Part shown: in pieces, positions 35,010 to 47,746 of the stretch | Layout of the letters: the number at the start of each line of letters is the position of its first letter | How positions within the stretch are numbered: position 1 is the stretch's first letter | Assembly (NCBI GenBank): GCA_018296165.2 | Contig: JACKQL020000026.1 | Location: 434,001-498,000, forward strand | Source of the DNA: Termitomyces sp. T153 | Lineage: Eukaryota > Basidiomycota > Agaricomycetes > Agaricales > Lyophyllaceae | Length of the DNA: 64,000 nt | Direction: 5' to 3' | Made by a program: the position numbers and the translations under genes | Notes under the pieces: model-generated | Databases searched by the model: none | Seen by the model: only the letters and a program-made list of their open reading frames with translations | What the model was told of the DNA's origin: nothing

Positions 35010-36768
35010 ATGCGTGCGCCGCCCCCGCGTCCCTTGCCGCGTGTTTTGCTCTTGGGCCTGGTGCCCGTCGCCGTGTGGTTCATCCTACGGCCACTTTTAG
35101 ATCCCGTACCATCTCTTCCAGCTCTGTACACCTCCGTCGGCTTCTCGATCTTCGCATTTCTGGCTACTATCTACCTCATACCTGCGCTCGGACCATCTTT
35201 TGTGAAGGCTGGATTGAAAGGCGGAGACCTGTTGAAACCGTATCGCCATGAGTTTCCAATGTCCGTATGATGTCGTTTCTTGGATGACATTTCTAATGTG
35301 GCTCTAGACCGGAGAGCCAAGGGCTTGTGTGCGCGTCGGTGTACATTTTGCTTCTACTCCTGTTTATTCCATTTGCGTTCTCCAACTTCATTGTGAATTT
35401 CGCAAGCCAAAAGCCAAATGAAGCGGAAGGCATATCGGTCGTGGAATTCCCTCATTATCAGGTGCGTCATGTCAGTCTATTGAACGCAAGCAACATTATC
35501 GTGCTTTCCTAGCTTTCTGTCTACCTCTCATCGCTTCTGTCTCTGATACTCGCGACCATGCTGGGCTTTTTAGATGACGTCTTCGACATTCGTTGGCGCC
35601 ATAAATTACCTATTCCCATTATAGCGTCGATTCCTCTCCTCATGGTCTATTATGCTGAACGAGGAAACACTTACGTTATTGTCCCGTTACCCCTACGCAT
35701 TTTCTTTGGAACTCTAGTTAATCTCGGTGCGTACAAAGTTCCTCTTATTGCTTATTGATTGGTCTTCATAAGAAACGTTCAGGCCCATTGTATTATATCT
35801 ATATGTCGTTATTATCTACCTTTGCTACAAACAGCTTCAACATTCTTGCGGGGATTAATGGCTCTGAAGTTTCGCAGGCACTAATTATCGCTCTTTCTGT
35901 CATCCTGAATGATCTGTTGTATCTGCCATGGCCTATTGACTTTAGAATACCCCTCCACCTGCTAGGCAATAAATCAGAATTAGGCTTTGGGGGTGTTTGG
36001 AGCGCAGGGATGGCTTACGGAAGTCGTGAACTAGTCGAGCGCCACCTTTTCAGTCTGTACTTTATGATGCCGCTCGTGGCTGTCTGTACTGGATTCCTGT
36101 ATCACAACTGGTAAGTACTGAATGCTAGTCCCTTTCCTTGCGATCTCATGTTCTCGTTTGTGATGGATTAGGTATCCTGCACGCGCGTTTCCGGGCGACA
36201 CATTGTGCTATGTAACCGGCATGGCGTTCGCAGTAGTTGGCATCCAGGCCCATTTCTCCAAGACGCTTCTGCTGTTCTTTTTACCGCAAATATTCAATTT
36301 CGTCCTTTCATGCCCGCAGCTTTTTGGAATGATCCCTTGTCCGAGGCACCGGGTTCCAAGGTACGCCGAGGTAAGCTTGGCTGGTGATCGTTTTGAGAAC
36401 TATCCATAGGTACGACATAGATTCCAATATGTTGTATCCATCAACGACGGACTTCACGAAAGCGCCATCAGCATTGACATCATTCGCATTGCACGCGATG
36501 GCTGCGCTGGGACTCACACAGCTAACATTGCACCCGACAACAGGAGTAATACTCAAATCGACAAATCTGACGATCCTGAACTATTTTCTCATCCGACTAG
36601 GTCCCATGGGCGAAAAAAGTCTGGTCCAGGTGCTCATGTGCTCTCAGGTAAGTCTATCGTTTGGGCTAGTGGAGCGAGCTGATCGTTCAGTAGGTTGCGG
36701 GGAGTGTTTTCGCCTTTGTAGTTAGATATGGACTTGCGGGCCTGGTGTATGATGGGGATAGAAGATGA
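35010..36768 (+). CDS. ALG7: UDP-GlcNAc:dolichyl-phosphate GlcNAc-1-phosphotransferase (Alg7)
   Basis: Alg7 makes dolichyl-PP-GlcNAc, the first step of N-glycan precursor synthesis, at the ER membrane. Around eight exons encode a protein with about ten hydrophobic segments. Family motifs: [39 protein letters not shown], the aspartate-rich [16 protein letters not shown], then [39 protein letters not shown] and [16 protein letters not shown]. It ends [11 protein letters not shown]. The ATG at 35010 is preferred because it directly precedes the first membrane segment. Known target of tunicamycin as a family. Confidence 0.93.
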
Positions 36769-37157
36769 AAAATAGCACATGCGTTTGAACGCCGAGCCTC
36801 TCACATGTCAAACAGCTCCCGATTCACGCTGACTTGCAATGCAGCCAGTCCATGGGAATCTCTGAAACATAGTGCTTATCAGACGGGTCAAAGGTAGCTT
36901 GAGTGGCGTGAGTGCGCGATACTAGCAGTAGCTAGTTGAATGACAACGTTGGAAGGACCTCGTACAAGCCTAACATACATTTATAAGAGGAAAAGGAGCG
37001 CCGACGGATGAAGGCGTTCAAGGTTCACCGGCGGGTGCCGAATTCTTAAATAAGAAAAGCAAAAATCACATGTTCCGCACTCCATCTTTTGAATCCGTTC
37101 ATGATATAATAAAACACCTCCTTTACAACTCAAACAATCCTCTCTTTAACCTCTACC
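36769..37157. other. Intergenic region upstream of isocitrate lyase
   Basis: No supported gene. It contains the ALG7 3' end and the ICL1 promoter. A GGCGGG-like and CGGCGGG-rich patch lies near 37,030; no regulator site can be named with confidence. Confidence 0.45.
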
Positions 37158-39050
37158 ATGTCTAACGAACGCGCCGCATTTGCCAAGGAAGTCGCGGAAG
37201 TCGAGCGATGGTGGAAAGTACGTCTGCAACGCTCGCCACAACTTCCATCTCGACCTAACCGATTATCAGAACCCGCGTTTTGCACGAGTAAAGCGCCCTT
37301 ACACTGCAGCGGAGGTCGTTGCCAAACGTGGTACATTGGCCATTCAGTATGCATCCAATGTCATGGCCAAGAAGCTTTGGGCTTTGCTTAATGAGCATGC
37401 ACAACGCGGTACACCTTCACATACTTACGGAGCGTGCGTTCTACTTCATGATTGTGATCGCTCATTCGCTGACTGTCGTGAAATAGGCTTGATCCCGTCC
37501 AAGTAACACAGATGGCTAAATATCTAGAGACGGTGTACGTTTCGGGGTGGCAGTCTTCCAGTACTGCGTCGAGCACCAACGAACCTGGCCCAGATCTTGC
37601 TGGTATGCCTAAGATTTGTTTGTGATATTCATCGCCGTTGATATTTCATACCACAGACTACCCCTCCAACACGGTGCCCAACAAGGTAGAGCATTTATTC
37701 ATGGCCCAGCTCTTCCACGATCGCAAGCAGCGCGAAGCTCGCTCAAGCATGACGGATGCCGAGCTTTCCAAGACGCCCATCGTTGACTACCTCCGCCCAA
37801 TAGTTGCAGACGCAGACACGGGTCATGGTGGACTTACGGCCGTCATGAAGCTCACCAAGATGTTTGTAGAGAAAGGCGCTGCTGGGATTCATATCGAAGA
37901 TCAAGCGCCTGGAACAAAGAAATGCGGGCACATGGCGGGCAAGGTGCTGGTACCAATTCAGGAGCACATTAACCGACTCGTCGCCATTCGCCTGCAATTT
38001 GATATCATGGGCGTTGAGAACCTTGCTATCGCGCGCACGGATTCGGAAGCAGCTACCCTCATCACGTCTAACATCGACGATCGCGATCACGCTTTCATCC
38101 TCGGTTCTACCAACCCAAACCTTGCGCCTCTAAATACCGTCATGGTGAACGCCGAGAAAGCTGGCATGAGTGGCGCGGAGCTCCAGGCAACTGAGGATGA
38201 GTGGATTCAAGCTGCAAAACTGAAATTGTTCTCGGAGACACTTGCAGACGCGCTCGCAAAGCAAGGTGCCAACTCTTCTATAGTAAAGAATTTCATTGCA
38301 CGTGTCGCACACATATCGTATCCCGCAGCTGTGTCAATTGCTCAGAAGGAATTCGGCCTGAGGAACGTGCCGTTCTGGGACTGGGATGCACCTCGAACGA
38401 GAGAGGGTTACTACCGATACCAAGGCGGAACTCAGTGCGCGGTGAACCGTGCCATCGCATTTGCACCTTACGCAGATCTGTTATGGATGGAGACGAAAAA
38501 GCCCATTCTAGCGCAGGCTCAAGAATTTGCAGCTGGTGTGCATGCTGTACATCCTGGACAATGGCTTGCGTACAATTTGAGCCCATCGTTTAATTGGGAT
38601 GCAGCAGGGCTCGGCGAGAAGGATATGGAAGCATATGTTTGGCAGCTTGGCAAGCTTGGCTTCGTGTGGCAGTTTATCACAGTAAGCTATCCTAACTTGA
38701 CGCTAAAGAATAATGTCAACTCACCAACATCACATTTTAGCTTGGTGGACTCCATTCCAACGCATATATCTCCGATCTTTTCGCGCAAAACTTTGCCAAG
38801 ACGGGAATGAAGGCGTATGTGGAACTCGTTCAACGGAAGGAACGCGATCTTGGCACCGATGTCCTGACGCATCAGAAGGTACGTCTTGGCCCTTGTACAA
38901 GAATTTGCGTGAGTCTGACAGCATACGACTACTCAGTGGTCCGGTGCAGATTATGCGGACAATCTCATCAAGACTGTCACTGGTGGTGTATCCTCGACAT
39001 CTGCCATGGGTAAAGGGGTGACAGAGGCACAGTTTACGACGAAGCTTTAA
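37158..39050 (+). CDS. ICL1: Isocitrate lyase
   Basis: Cleaves isocitrate to glyoxylate and succinate in the glyoxylate cycle, usually in peroxisomes/glyoxysomes of fungi. Six exons encode about 540 residues, normal for the fungal enzyme. The first intron (37218-37268) joins VERWWK to [20 protein letters not shown]. Motifs: [31 protein letters not shown] with the catalytic [39 protein letters not shown], then [12 protein letters not shown]. The C-terminus is EAQFTTKL, not a classical SKL peroxisome signal, though TKL is a possible weak variant. No defect seen. Confidence 0.95.
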
Positions 39051-39359
39051 GCTAGACGGAAATTAGATTTGTATTATGCATAGTGTAAAACTTGGTAGAA
39101 CTCACATATAGGATGTACAATCATGATAACTACCTACATCAGAGTATGGTCGCATTGGTAAGGATGCACCACGGTAGACCTACTCCGACTAAGTGGAAGG
39201 ACGTCCATGGAAGAGCTTGTATCTAACACTGAACAACTGCCAACGAGTGAAGGAGTTGGTGATGTCGGTAAAATCCGAGCTAGTCGCGTCGTCTTCGTCA
39301 ACCTAACATTCAACCTTACCAGTAAGTACCGGTAAGTGTGTAGTTCAGGTGTCTCAAGA
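39051..39359. other. Intergenic region between ICL1 and CAP1
   Basis: No supported gene; 3' region of ICL1 and promoter of CAP1. Confidence 0.5.
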
Positions 39360-40703
39360 ATGGACAAACGAGTCGAGATCGCTTCCAACTTTCTTCTGCA
39401 ATCACCTCCTGGGGAGATCAACGATGTAATTAATGGTCTGTCAATCTGACTGTATGTTGTCATTCCAGTCTCAATCAACCTTGATTGTGATTAGATGTGC
39501 GCAACATCGTTTCGGACGACGATCTCCTGAAAGAGGGTCTCCTCCCAGCAATTCGAACATATAATCTCGCGCAATTCATTGTTGTTGACGTTCCCGGCAC
39601 CGATCACCAGGTGAATAATGTCCTTGCCGCCATGGCCTTTCGTGTATGCGCGTGGGCAAAGTCTCAATTGCTGGATTACAGTCCGTGATTAGTGAAGTTG
39701 CGCGGGAAGCGGCTGCGGCTTGCACCAGCTCAAATCCAGCAGCAAGTGAGGAAGAGGGGGAGGGAAAGGCGGAGGATGCTGCAGATGAGGAACGATTCTT
39801 GGATCCGCGGTCCATGACAAGTTTTGTGTTTAACCATCTGAGCCTGGTGCGTTTCCGGTATTTGTTTCACGATTTTGTTTCGCGACTGACACGCGTTTCC
39901 AGGAAGCTTCAGATATACATAAAGTTGATCCCAACCCCGACTCTGAGCCTTTCAGGTATGTCATTAGACGAGGCCAGACAGGTGCTTTGTGTGCTGAAGC
40001 TAGTGACTGACAGAAAGGCGCTGGAAGCAGCAGTGTTGTCCTATATCACATCGCATTATCTTGAAGGCGTAGGGTCGGTGTTCGCGTTGCCAGATACTCC
40101 GAACCAGTTCATAATACAGATTGTCGCGAATAAATACAACGCCACAAATTACTGGTTAGTCCTCCTTCCACCTGACACTGATTTCACGAATGCTGACCTT
40201 AGACAGGTCAGGACGCTGGCGATCGGAGTATGTCGTTGACCTAAACGAGAACAAAGTAACAGGCAAAGTCCAAGTGAGCGTACATTATTATGAAGAAGGA
40301 AACGTGCGCTTTCTTCTCCTTTTCACGCGTGTCAGATTATGAACTGCTTCGGTATTCCTATTAGGTACAATTGGCCACGATGCATGATACCTCTCTTACA
40401 TTGCCCCCGGCCGTCGTTACGTCGACACCTAGCGCATCGGCGTCCAAGATACTTGCTCTCATTGGAGACGAGGAAGGGAATTACCAAACGTCGCTCAATG
40501 AGACATATCAGGAGATGGGGGAGAAGACATTCAAGGGTCTTCGCCGTGCACTGCCGTTGACACGGCAGAAAATAGACTGGGACAAGGTAAGGTTTAATCT
40601 TCCCCTCGGATGGTCCTCGTTTTTATGGCTATCCATGTAGGTATTGGGTTATAAGTTGGGCGCGGAGCTAACGTCAAGTAAAGGTGTCTTTGGCAATTCT
40701 TAG
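39360..40703 (+). CDS. CAP1: F-actin-capping protein subunit alpha
   Basis: Forms a heterodimer with the beta subunit that caps actin filament barbed ends in cortical patches. About nine short exons join in frame. Motifs: SNFLLQSPPGEINDV, DVRNIVSDDDLLKEGL, ERFLDPRSMTSFVFNHL, ALEAAVLSYITSHYLEG, then after an intron SGRWRSEYVVD, VHYYEEGNVQL and the C-terminal block TFKGLRRALPLTRQKIDWDK followed by VLGYKLGAEL. GRWRS, VHYYE.GNVQL and K.LRR.LP.TR.KIDW are capping-protein alpha signatures. It converges on the SLD3-like gene. Confidence 0.93.
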
Positions 40704-40866
40704 AAGAAAAACGTGTATTTTTGCAGTGACAATGCGACTCCTCTCCTTTTCTAACGTCTCACTTGATATTCTTAGAAATCCTTGACAAAATAGGTACATG
40801 GTAATACAGAAATTGTGAGTCAGATACAGCATGAATAGTAAGAGCATGTGTGAGCATTTGGTGTTC

Positions 40867-42448
40867 TCATCGTAGACGAGAACGTTTTGTTGGGGTATGA
40901 ATCATGAGTTCTTTATTCTCAGATTGCCGATCTGAACCCAACGACAGGATGTCAGGAGAACTTGAACCCGGAAGAACCCATTCTTCCTCATCATCTTCAT
41001 CGCGAACAATGGCAGCTGAAAAAATACGACTCTGCAAATGACCCACGAAAGACGAGGTGGACTGCGATCTACCCAGCTTCGGCTTGGTTGGTGTAGCTTC
41101 CACCAGCGTCACACCCTCATCTCGCAGCTTTGTTTCTTTCTTTGTTCCAGCATTGTTCGCCTTTATCTTGGCTGGGTCTTCCTGAATAGAACGCGGTTTG
41201 GGTCTGAACGCACGCGACATGCTGACTTCACGGTTCAGAACCCGTTTCTTCAATGGGCCCGCAGTGACACTGCGTTCGCGTTCAAGGCGTTCTTGGGCTA
41301 GTGAGACGGACAGTGAACGAGAGCGATTGCGTTCAAGAAGTTGCGGCGCCTTTGTGCTGGTCGTTGATAGGGCAGGAGACGGCTGCCGTGTCGACGCGCG
41401 GGCGAGAGGTTGTGCAATGTCTGGGGAAGAAGCACGAGATGAAGAGGGGGACGAAGGATTGGAGGAGTCCGAAAAGGGAGAGTTGGGGAATAATTTGGAC
41501 CTCATTAGGGAGCACATTGCTGGAAGTTGCTTTTCGAACCTGTAAATGGTTCGATGAGATTATGGGACTTTGAAGAGCTGCATGCGTACTGTGGTTTCAC
41601 GATCTTCTCATAAAAGGTTTGTATCCAGTCTAGTTGTTTGTCCTTTGGTCCCTCCGCTTTTGAAATCTCCAGGCCATCCATTAGCTGCCACATTGACAGC
41701 TTGTCCATAAAGATCTCCAGGCAATCTTCGGAAGATGGCTTCAGGGGTGACACTGGGAGACTTCTTTTTCCCTTCTTCTTATCTGGGGTCGGTGACGGCG
41801 GAGATTTTGGGAGAGACAACTTGAGGAAATAGAGCAGAATCTGTATTTGAAATCTATATCCATGTCAATTTTGGTTCAATACGAGGGCAGAAGCCACGTA
41901 CTCGCGTCGCTCCATCCTCTCGAGCCACCGCATACGCCACTTTTCGTCCTCCCAAGGGCCTTCACGAATGTCTGCTGTCCTGGTCCACAGGTCATCGTCG
42001 GCCTTTTCGTAACTCAGTGCGTACCACATCATCGTTTCTTCCATTTCTCCAGATCCCCCGCCATTAGAAAGGATCCGTGGCAATTCCACGCGATATTTTA
42101 TTGATGCCGTGCGCGCTGTTTGTAATAGTGGCTTCAGATACGAGTGTAGTGGATGAGGCCCGGAAGGCTCTGCGGTCACGCGTAATAGTGAAGGCACAAG
42201 AAGATTGAGTGGCATTATTGACTTTTTGAAGCGTTTAGCACCATTTTTGAGCTTAATGACGCGTCTGACGCGTGAGTTAGGCATACCTCTGGCAACCAAA
42301 GGAACTGGAGGTATGTTCTGGCCACATATTCATCGTCAGTTTCTTGAGTCACTACAAAAGGATAGTCGCTGGCAAGGGATTTCTCTTGTGTCGCAGTCCA
42401 GTTGAGCTTTGATTTGGCGGTGAGAGAATAATGCAAAGCAGAGACCAT
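40867..42448 (-). CDS. SLD3: DNA replication regulator Sld3-like protein
   Basis: Sld3 brings Cdc45 to loaded Mcm2-7 helicase at replication origins and is a target of CDK and DDK kinases. Four exons encode about 470 residues. After a short N-terminal part comes IMPLNLLVPSLLRVT, IKYRVELPRILSNGGG, EETMMWYALSYEKADDD, RMRWLERMERREIQIQILLY, IFMDKLSMWQLMDGLE and DWIQTFYEKIVKPQFEKQLP. This helical region resembles the conserved Sld3/Treslin domain. The C-terminal 200 residues are serine/proline- and arginine-rich with several SP sites, as expected of a CDK target. The assignment is by pattern and is less secure than its neighbours. Confidence 0.7.
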
Positions 42449-43330
42449 TCATGTGAAGTTTCAAGGTGGGCGCGACCTGTCAACCTCATAACGCCAGTCG
42501 GCAATCATCGATACCAACCCGATGACCCGATCACTTGCGGTCGTTGAAATTCTGTACACCCTCACCAACACTCATAATCGTTGGCGGCCATCTCTGCTTC
42601 TGAGTGCTATATCTCGATTTCGATTACTCGGGCGTCAAGACCTGGTCCCTCTCGCAATATTAATGGAAGCTCCCCTCCTATCCAAACATATCAGTCGCCA
42701 CTAATACTTATTCCTGATGCTTTTCAAACACCATCCTGTCAGTAACTCCTCGCCTTATTTCTGATGCTCTTCGAACACATCCTGTCAGTAACTCCTTGCC
42801 AGGGAGGCCGGGGGAAGCACTGTCATCAGTAATCTACTTGTTTAATAAGATTGAACAATGCACATTTGCTTTTCCCTCAATCAAGTCAGTCCTCACCCAT
42901 GGCTATCCAGTGCCACTGTGCGGGTAAAATCCCATCTTGAAGTGATTCTCTTGGGGTTTCGCACTTAACTGTTTCCCAGCATTTATTCTTTTCGCTGATT
43001 ACTGCTAACGTTCAAATATATGAACCCTCCGCAACTTCCAAACGGTCATAAACATTCCATTTGAGAGCTGGTGGAAAGAAGGTGACAGTCTTGGGTATAT
43101 TTTTATCCCATCTTTTCTATTATAAGACCAGGGTACATATGACTATGCCCATTTTTCGGCTGATACTGGAATCGACATGTAAGTCAAGGTCCTCAGCAGG
43201 GTTCCTATCGGTCGGATGAGCACAGTTGCTTCCTGTTTTGACCACGATAACAAGCCTCAACTCCCGAGAACCCGGTATCTTAGCGACTGAACGAGCAGAA
43301 ACACTTCCTTCTAAAGGTCGAAGGTCTTCG
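42449..43330. other. Gene-poor region with a short tandem repeat
   Basis: No supported gene. It includes the SLD3-like promoter and a 47-bp direct repeat at 42,707-42,799. Confidence 0.5.
42707..42799 (+). repeat. Two-copy tandem repeat, 47 and 46 bp
   Basis: Units 42,707-42,753 and 42,754-42,799 both read CTTATT.CTGATGC and both end CCTGTCAGTAACTCCT.GC, differing at a few positions only. No coding role is visible. Confidence 0.85.
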
Positions 43331-44276
43331 TGAGCTCACTGTCGCAGTCGAGCCTCCGAAACAAATGTACCTCACCCTTCTGGACCCAACATCTTCAACG
43401 TCGTAACTTTATTATACAAAGCAGACAAGCTAGGCAAGAGACTCACTACCTCTGCGTTTGAAGCGGCGATTTTTGCTGCCAACCAGAGCGGGAGAGACGA
43501 TCCTATCGTTCATGCATATCCCTCATTGGAAACCTTGTCCTCCCTTCAAAAACCTCGTTTGAATTTGCGCCAGGTGCTGTTCTTGAGCTTCACTGGTAAT
43601 CCGCAGGTTTACACCCAAGATTGGGATAAACATGGGGAAGACCGTTCTGGAACTCCCCGGCGCACAATTCTACCGACGTCAAGATTTTCGGCCGGCGCAC
43701 GATCGATGCCAATGTCTATGCATACAAGGACGCATTGTTCGCACCCGACATAATTGTACCGGTCCTCACGAGCCAGTTCACCTCGGATGAGCCCATTTTA
43801 CGTGAGTCAGGAAGCACCGCTTTGAATATTGTACATTCCAATTCTGTTGGTGTCCGTAACTTGAAAATCTCCAATCGCATCGAAGACATGATAGATGTGA
43901 GTCTGTTTCACGAACGTGGATTGAATGGCTCTGTTGGTATTGCAGAATCTCGACACTAGGATTTCCTTATCATACTCTTGTTAATCCGACTAATTTCTGA
44001 CTATTCTAGTGTCACTGTTAGTGACACGATCGCCATCTCCCTCTCGGACACTTTTACGGCTAAGGCAACCAAACCGTCTGCTGATACTGTCTCAACATAT
44101 CTTGGAACCCTGTAACTCCTCCAGGATGTTCTCTTCCACAATTGTTTGGGTTGGACACCCAGCTATGGCTTCAAAGTTTGACAGGGAGCAATAACCAACA
44201 TGACCAACATCAAGTTCTTCAACAGCACCGTATACGATTCTGCTGTTGGTGCGAGAATTCGCAAGGTAAACTCTTC
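43331..44276 (+). pseudogene. Broken parallel beta-helix carbohydrate enzyme (GH28/GH49-like)
   Basis: Frame-shifted pieces line up in the order of a right-handed beta-helix glycosidase: VAVEPPKQMYLTLLDPT, FEFAPGAVLELHW, then DVKIFGRRTIDANVYAY, FTSDEPILRESGSTALNIV, SVGVRNLKISNRIEDM, and further on VLFHNCLGWTPSYGFKV (stop) and TNMTNIKFFNSTVYDSAVG. The repeated V.N.K/I.N.t pattern is typical of beta-helix coils. Stops and frame changes cannot all be explained by introns. The exact family is uncertain; GH28 or GH49 are the nearest by pattern. No signal peptide was found. Confidence 0.45.
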
Positions 44277-45688
44277 AAATCTTGTAAAACATATCGACAT
44301 CTGGCTATGCTAAGTGCACCCTGCATCCTCCTTGCAAGATTTAGGCCTGGAGAGCTTCGTCAAATATTACCGTTGTGGACATCCTTACCTCGTCTCAAGC
44401 TGACGTCCGGGTACAGGCCGAATTCGGATAGAGTGAAGACTGGCGCATAATCGTGGGTTCCTCTCGGATCTTTTGAAGTAAGGTTAGAAATGATGACTGT
44501 CTTTTTAGGGTCGGACAAAGCAGATCATGTGTCAGCAGGCGCCGGCCTGCGCCGGCTGATTTTCTTCGAATTAGAACTCTTGCCAGAAGGAAGATTGTCC
44601 CAAGCCTCGTGTGAACGAGTGTAAGGAAGAATACGAATATCTGAGAGATCAGCTTTTGTCTTTGTAACAGGAATATTCAGATGATTCTTGCTTGAACATA
44701 TAGCAAGCAAGAGTCACAAGAAATCTTTTCAGGAGGGAATCATCATATCTTTGCTGCTCAGGAATCCCTCATCAACGCCACCTTACACCAGACGTCTTAG
44801 GGAAAATCGAAGCATCTCACGTGAACAATATTCGATCCCATACTTTGAAATGTCAACAAGTGAAATTGTTACGGCCCTACATGTGGAACCACTCATAGCG
44901 AACTCATATTCACGAAATCTTCGTGAAACCAACCTGGCGTTTCGTCGTGAGAGGACCATACAATTTTTCAACAATAAGACGAAATTGACACAAAAGGCTT
45001 CTGTAAAATATTCAAGAACAGTTATGACATGCAAAAATTCTTGGCCAACTCCGATGACGGAATCATAATCAATATCATGTACATATAAGAAATGCACGAG
45101 TCTGTAAGGTTTCCCTTTGAGTTTACAAGCGTTGATGTTATATTCTGAGCAATTAGCCCGCTTTTCGAAATACTTCAACAGGTGGTTACAAAAACCTTCG
45201 ACACCTCAACCCATGGGATTGAATATTGAATACCCGCAAGAGTCCGGTGAAAACAAAAGACTACATGAGAAAAGTTGAAAAGTTACTTAAAATGATTGTT
45301 CCTGACTTACCCACGACCAATATATATATGTAGTTGTTTACTGGCTATCCCTTCGCAGAGATTGACGTTTTTTTGCGCTTTGGAACGAGATATGGCCTCC
45401 AACGGGCTCATAGAGACGAGTCGTGCTCATCGTAAGTTGAACACGGTTCAATGTTAAGCAGGCCGTAGCTCTGCGGCGCTGATTTGCAGCGCTGTTAAAA
45501 AGGGCTATTCGGTTCCCAAATGGCCCATTTATTTAACCCACTTAGCGCGAGAAGTCGAAACCCCCCACTGACAGGCTATTTGTTGATCGACTAAGAACCC
45601 GTGTGTCCTGTCAGTCCGATATGCCATGAACTTCTGACCAGTCCTCTTAATCCTGCATCCTGCATCCTGCTTCTTCCCTTCCTCCCTC
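44277..45688. other. Gene-poor region
   Basis: No supported gene. A GC-rich imperfect inverted repeat lies at about 44,536-44,562 (CAGCAGGCGC ... GCGCCGGCTG). A TATATATATG tract is at about 45,323. The right end is the promoter of the RGS-domain gene. Confidence 0.45.
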
Positions 45689-47746
45689 ATGTCCAACCAG
45701 CTGCTGGAGACGCAGCCAAGGACATATCGCCCGACTTTGACCTCTCTACTCTCATTACCAGTGCGTGTAGTTGCAGTTTTGCGGCCTGCGTTCATTCATC
45801 TCATCATTATCATCAGTTTCGTATCTGTAATCCCCCCCCTGCTCCTGCTGTTGGTAAAGTCAGATCTTGTGGCGGTAAATAGAACTTGAGTTTATTTTTT
45901 TCAAGTCATCCTGAAGATTCACTAGTGACGCCCCTACTTCAAATCCGCCTTGAGGATATTCTCAACAGGAAACATCTCCCACCTCTTGGTACGTTTTCGC
46001 AATGTTTTTTGTTGTTTGAATGAATTAATGGGTTGTGTACAGGTTTGAAGGATTTCGAGGTAAAAAAATTTACCACCAAGGAACGGATCATTATTCTAAA
46101 GATCATTGTATTGCATCATTAGGAATGGTTGTTGTATGTCGAGGACTGTCCAGAAAACTTGTGTGTAGCTCTCTTTATCTCAATAATCAATGATGAATCT
46201 TTACATATCGTCGTCCAGATATTTCATCCTTTGGTTGAAGGAGTACACCGTGAAATATCACCAATGGGCGGCTGCATCCAAAGCAAGAAGGCAGACCGTT
46301 CGGTACCTGCAGGACCGGGCTCCTGCACCCAGTGCATCTCATCTGTCCTTGTTTTACGCGCGAGCTAAACAAACTTTCTTCATGCCTAATTCCGTCTATG
46401 AGCTCGACATTCCTTCTGATATCCTTGCCCCTTTCCACACCATCGACCTCTCCAATCACCCCGATCCCGCGTTTTTTCATCAGGTTTCGCAAGAGGTTAC
46501 TAGAATGCTAGAGAAGTCACTCGAACGATTCATCAGTGCCCAGCTCACCAATGTAGGCAACAATCGTGTCCTGTGCGGCATTATCGCTGGTATCTTGTTC
46601 ATCCTCGTGGGATTTATTCCTCTCATAGTGGTCAATTTTATAAAGGGATACTCTCGATGGAACCGGATTGCAGCTTTCCCCGGCTTGTGGATAGGTCTCA
46701 GTATCTTACTGGCGGCACTCAACGGCATCTGCCTTGGTGTATATATCTTCGGTGACCTGCGTCAGCTTCGGAAATTTGAGCTAGAACGACCCCCAATATC
46801 TAAACCTCGGCCGCTGGGAAAGGTTTTCTTGCCTTTGTTTTCTCCACCTTCGAGCCCGATAACACTCGCACCCTCCACGCCTATTACCCTTGTTGCACCT
46901 TCACCACCGCCCCTTGCACACATTGTCGAGAATTGTTTGACCCGCACACCGACAATATCATCGATATCTTCCTGTTCGAGTTCAGGCAGTGATACGTCGG
47001 GCTCGTCTGGATCACATATGCGAATAGAAATATCTGGTGCTTACTATGAGACTGAGTCCATAGATGACGATCCCTACTATAGTCCCAGTGGAGTTGAACC
47101 TACCTTTACCTTCAACGAGAAGATCGAGGAGGATCGCTCCGCCTTTGCGACTACCGCTGCTTTTATTCATCCCTATGACTCCACTATCGACCTCGAGGAG
47201 GATGGTCCTAAATTCCTTCCCCAAGAACGACAACCCATCTCTCCTTTCAATTTCGATGCTCTTCCCCCTCGGTCTGTCACAGGCCGCTACTGCTCTGTTG
47301 CCAAGTCTCCCAACCTGGATCACGAAATCGTCGAGATCAAATCCGATTTCCCTCCACTATCTAAAGTTTCCGCCACTACGATCCTCGAGCAGCTTCAGAT
47401 TCGTTGTATACCGAAAAAATGGCTCGTACTCAGTCGAAAACCTCTTATCCACCCAGCCACCTCTCCCGATGATGTAAAGGACCTTGACTTTGAATCTGCA
47501 AGGAGTCGCATTGAACGATTTCAGGAGCCCGTTATTCCCGGGCACCCACCTCGACGCCGCCAGAGCCCATTTTCCATTGAGAAGCAGTTTAAGAAGGTTA
47601 GGGCTGTGCCCGCTTTTACATCCCTCACTCGAGTCCTTAGTCCTGTCGTGGTTCGTGCCCAGTGGGAGATCGTTGTGCGCTCATCTCTAATTGCGTTCGC
47701 CATCAGTTGGGTCGTCGTTGGCAGCCTACTGGCTATCCCCGACTGA
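45689..47746 (+). CDS. RGS-domain membrane protein (Rax1-like)
   Basis: The start MSNQLLETQPRTYRPTLTSL leads through four short exons into an RGS fold: PLLQIRLEDILNRKHLPPL, LKDFEEWLLYVEDCPENL, then YFILWLKEYTVKYHQW. The exon 46,218-47,746 carries the rest, DIPSDILAPFHTI and ISAQLTNVGNNRVL, followed by paired hydrophobic segments (CGIIAGILFILVGFIPLIVV and GLWIGLSILLAALNGICLGV), a long serine/proline-rich loop, and a last segment SSLIAFAISWVVVGSLLAI. An N-terminal RGS domain with C-terminal membrane spans resembles yeast Rax1, which marks bud sites. Regulation of a G-alpha subunit is possible but not shown. The first introns are placed tentatively. Confidence 0.75.

Noticed and set aside
44536..44562. 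GC-rich hairpin as a terminator or structured RNA
   Set aside because: Imperfect, isolated and not next to any supported gene.
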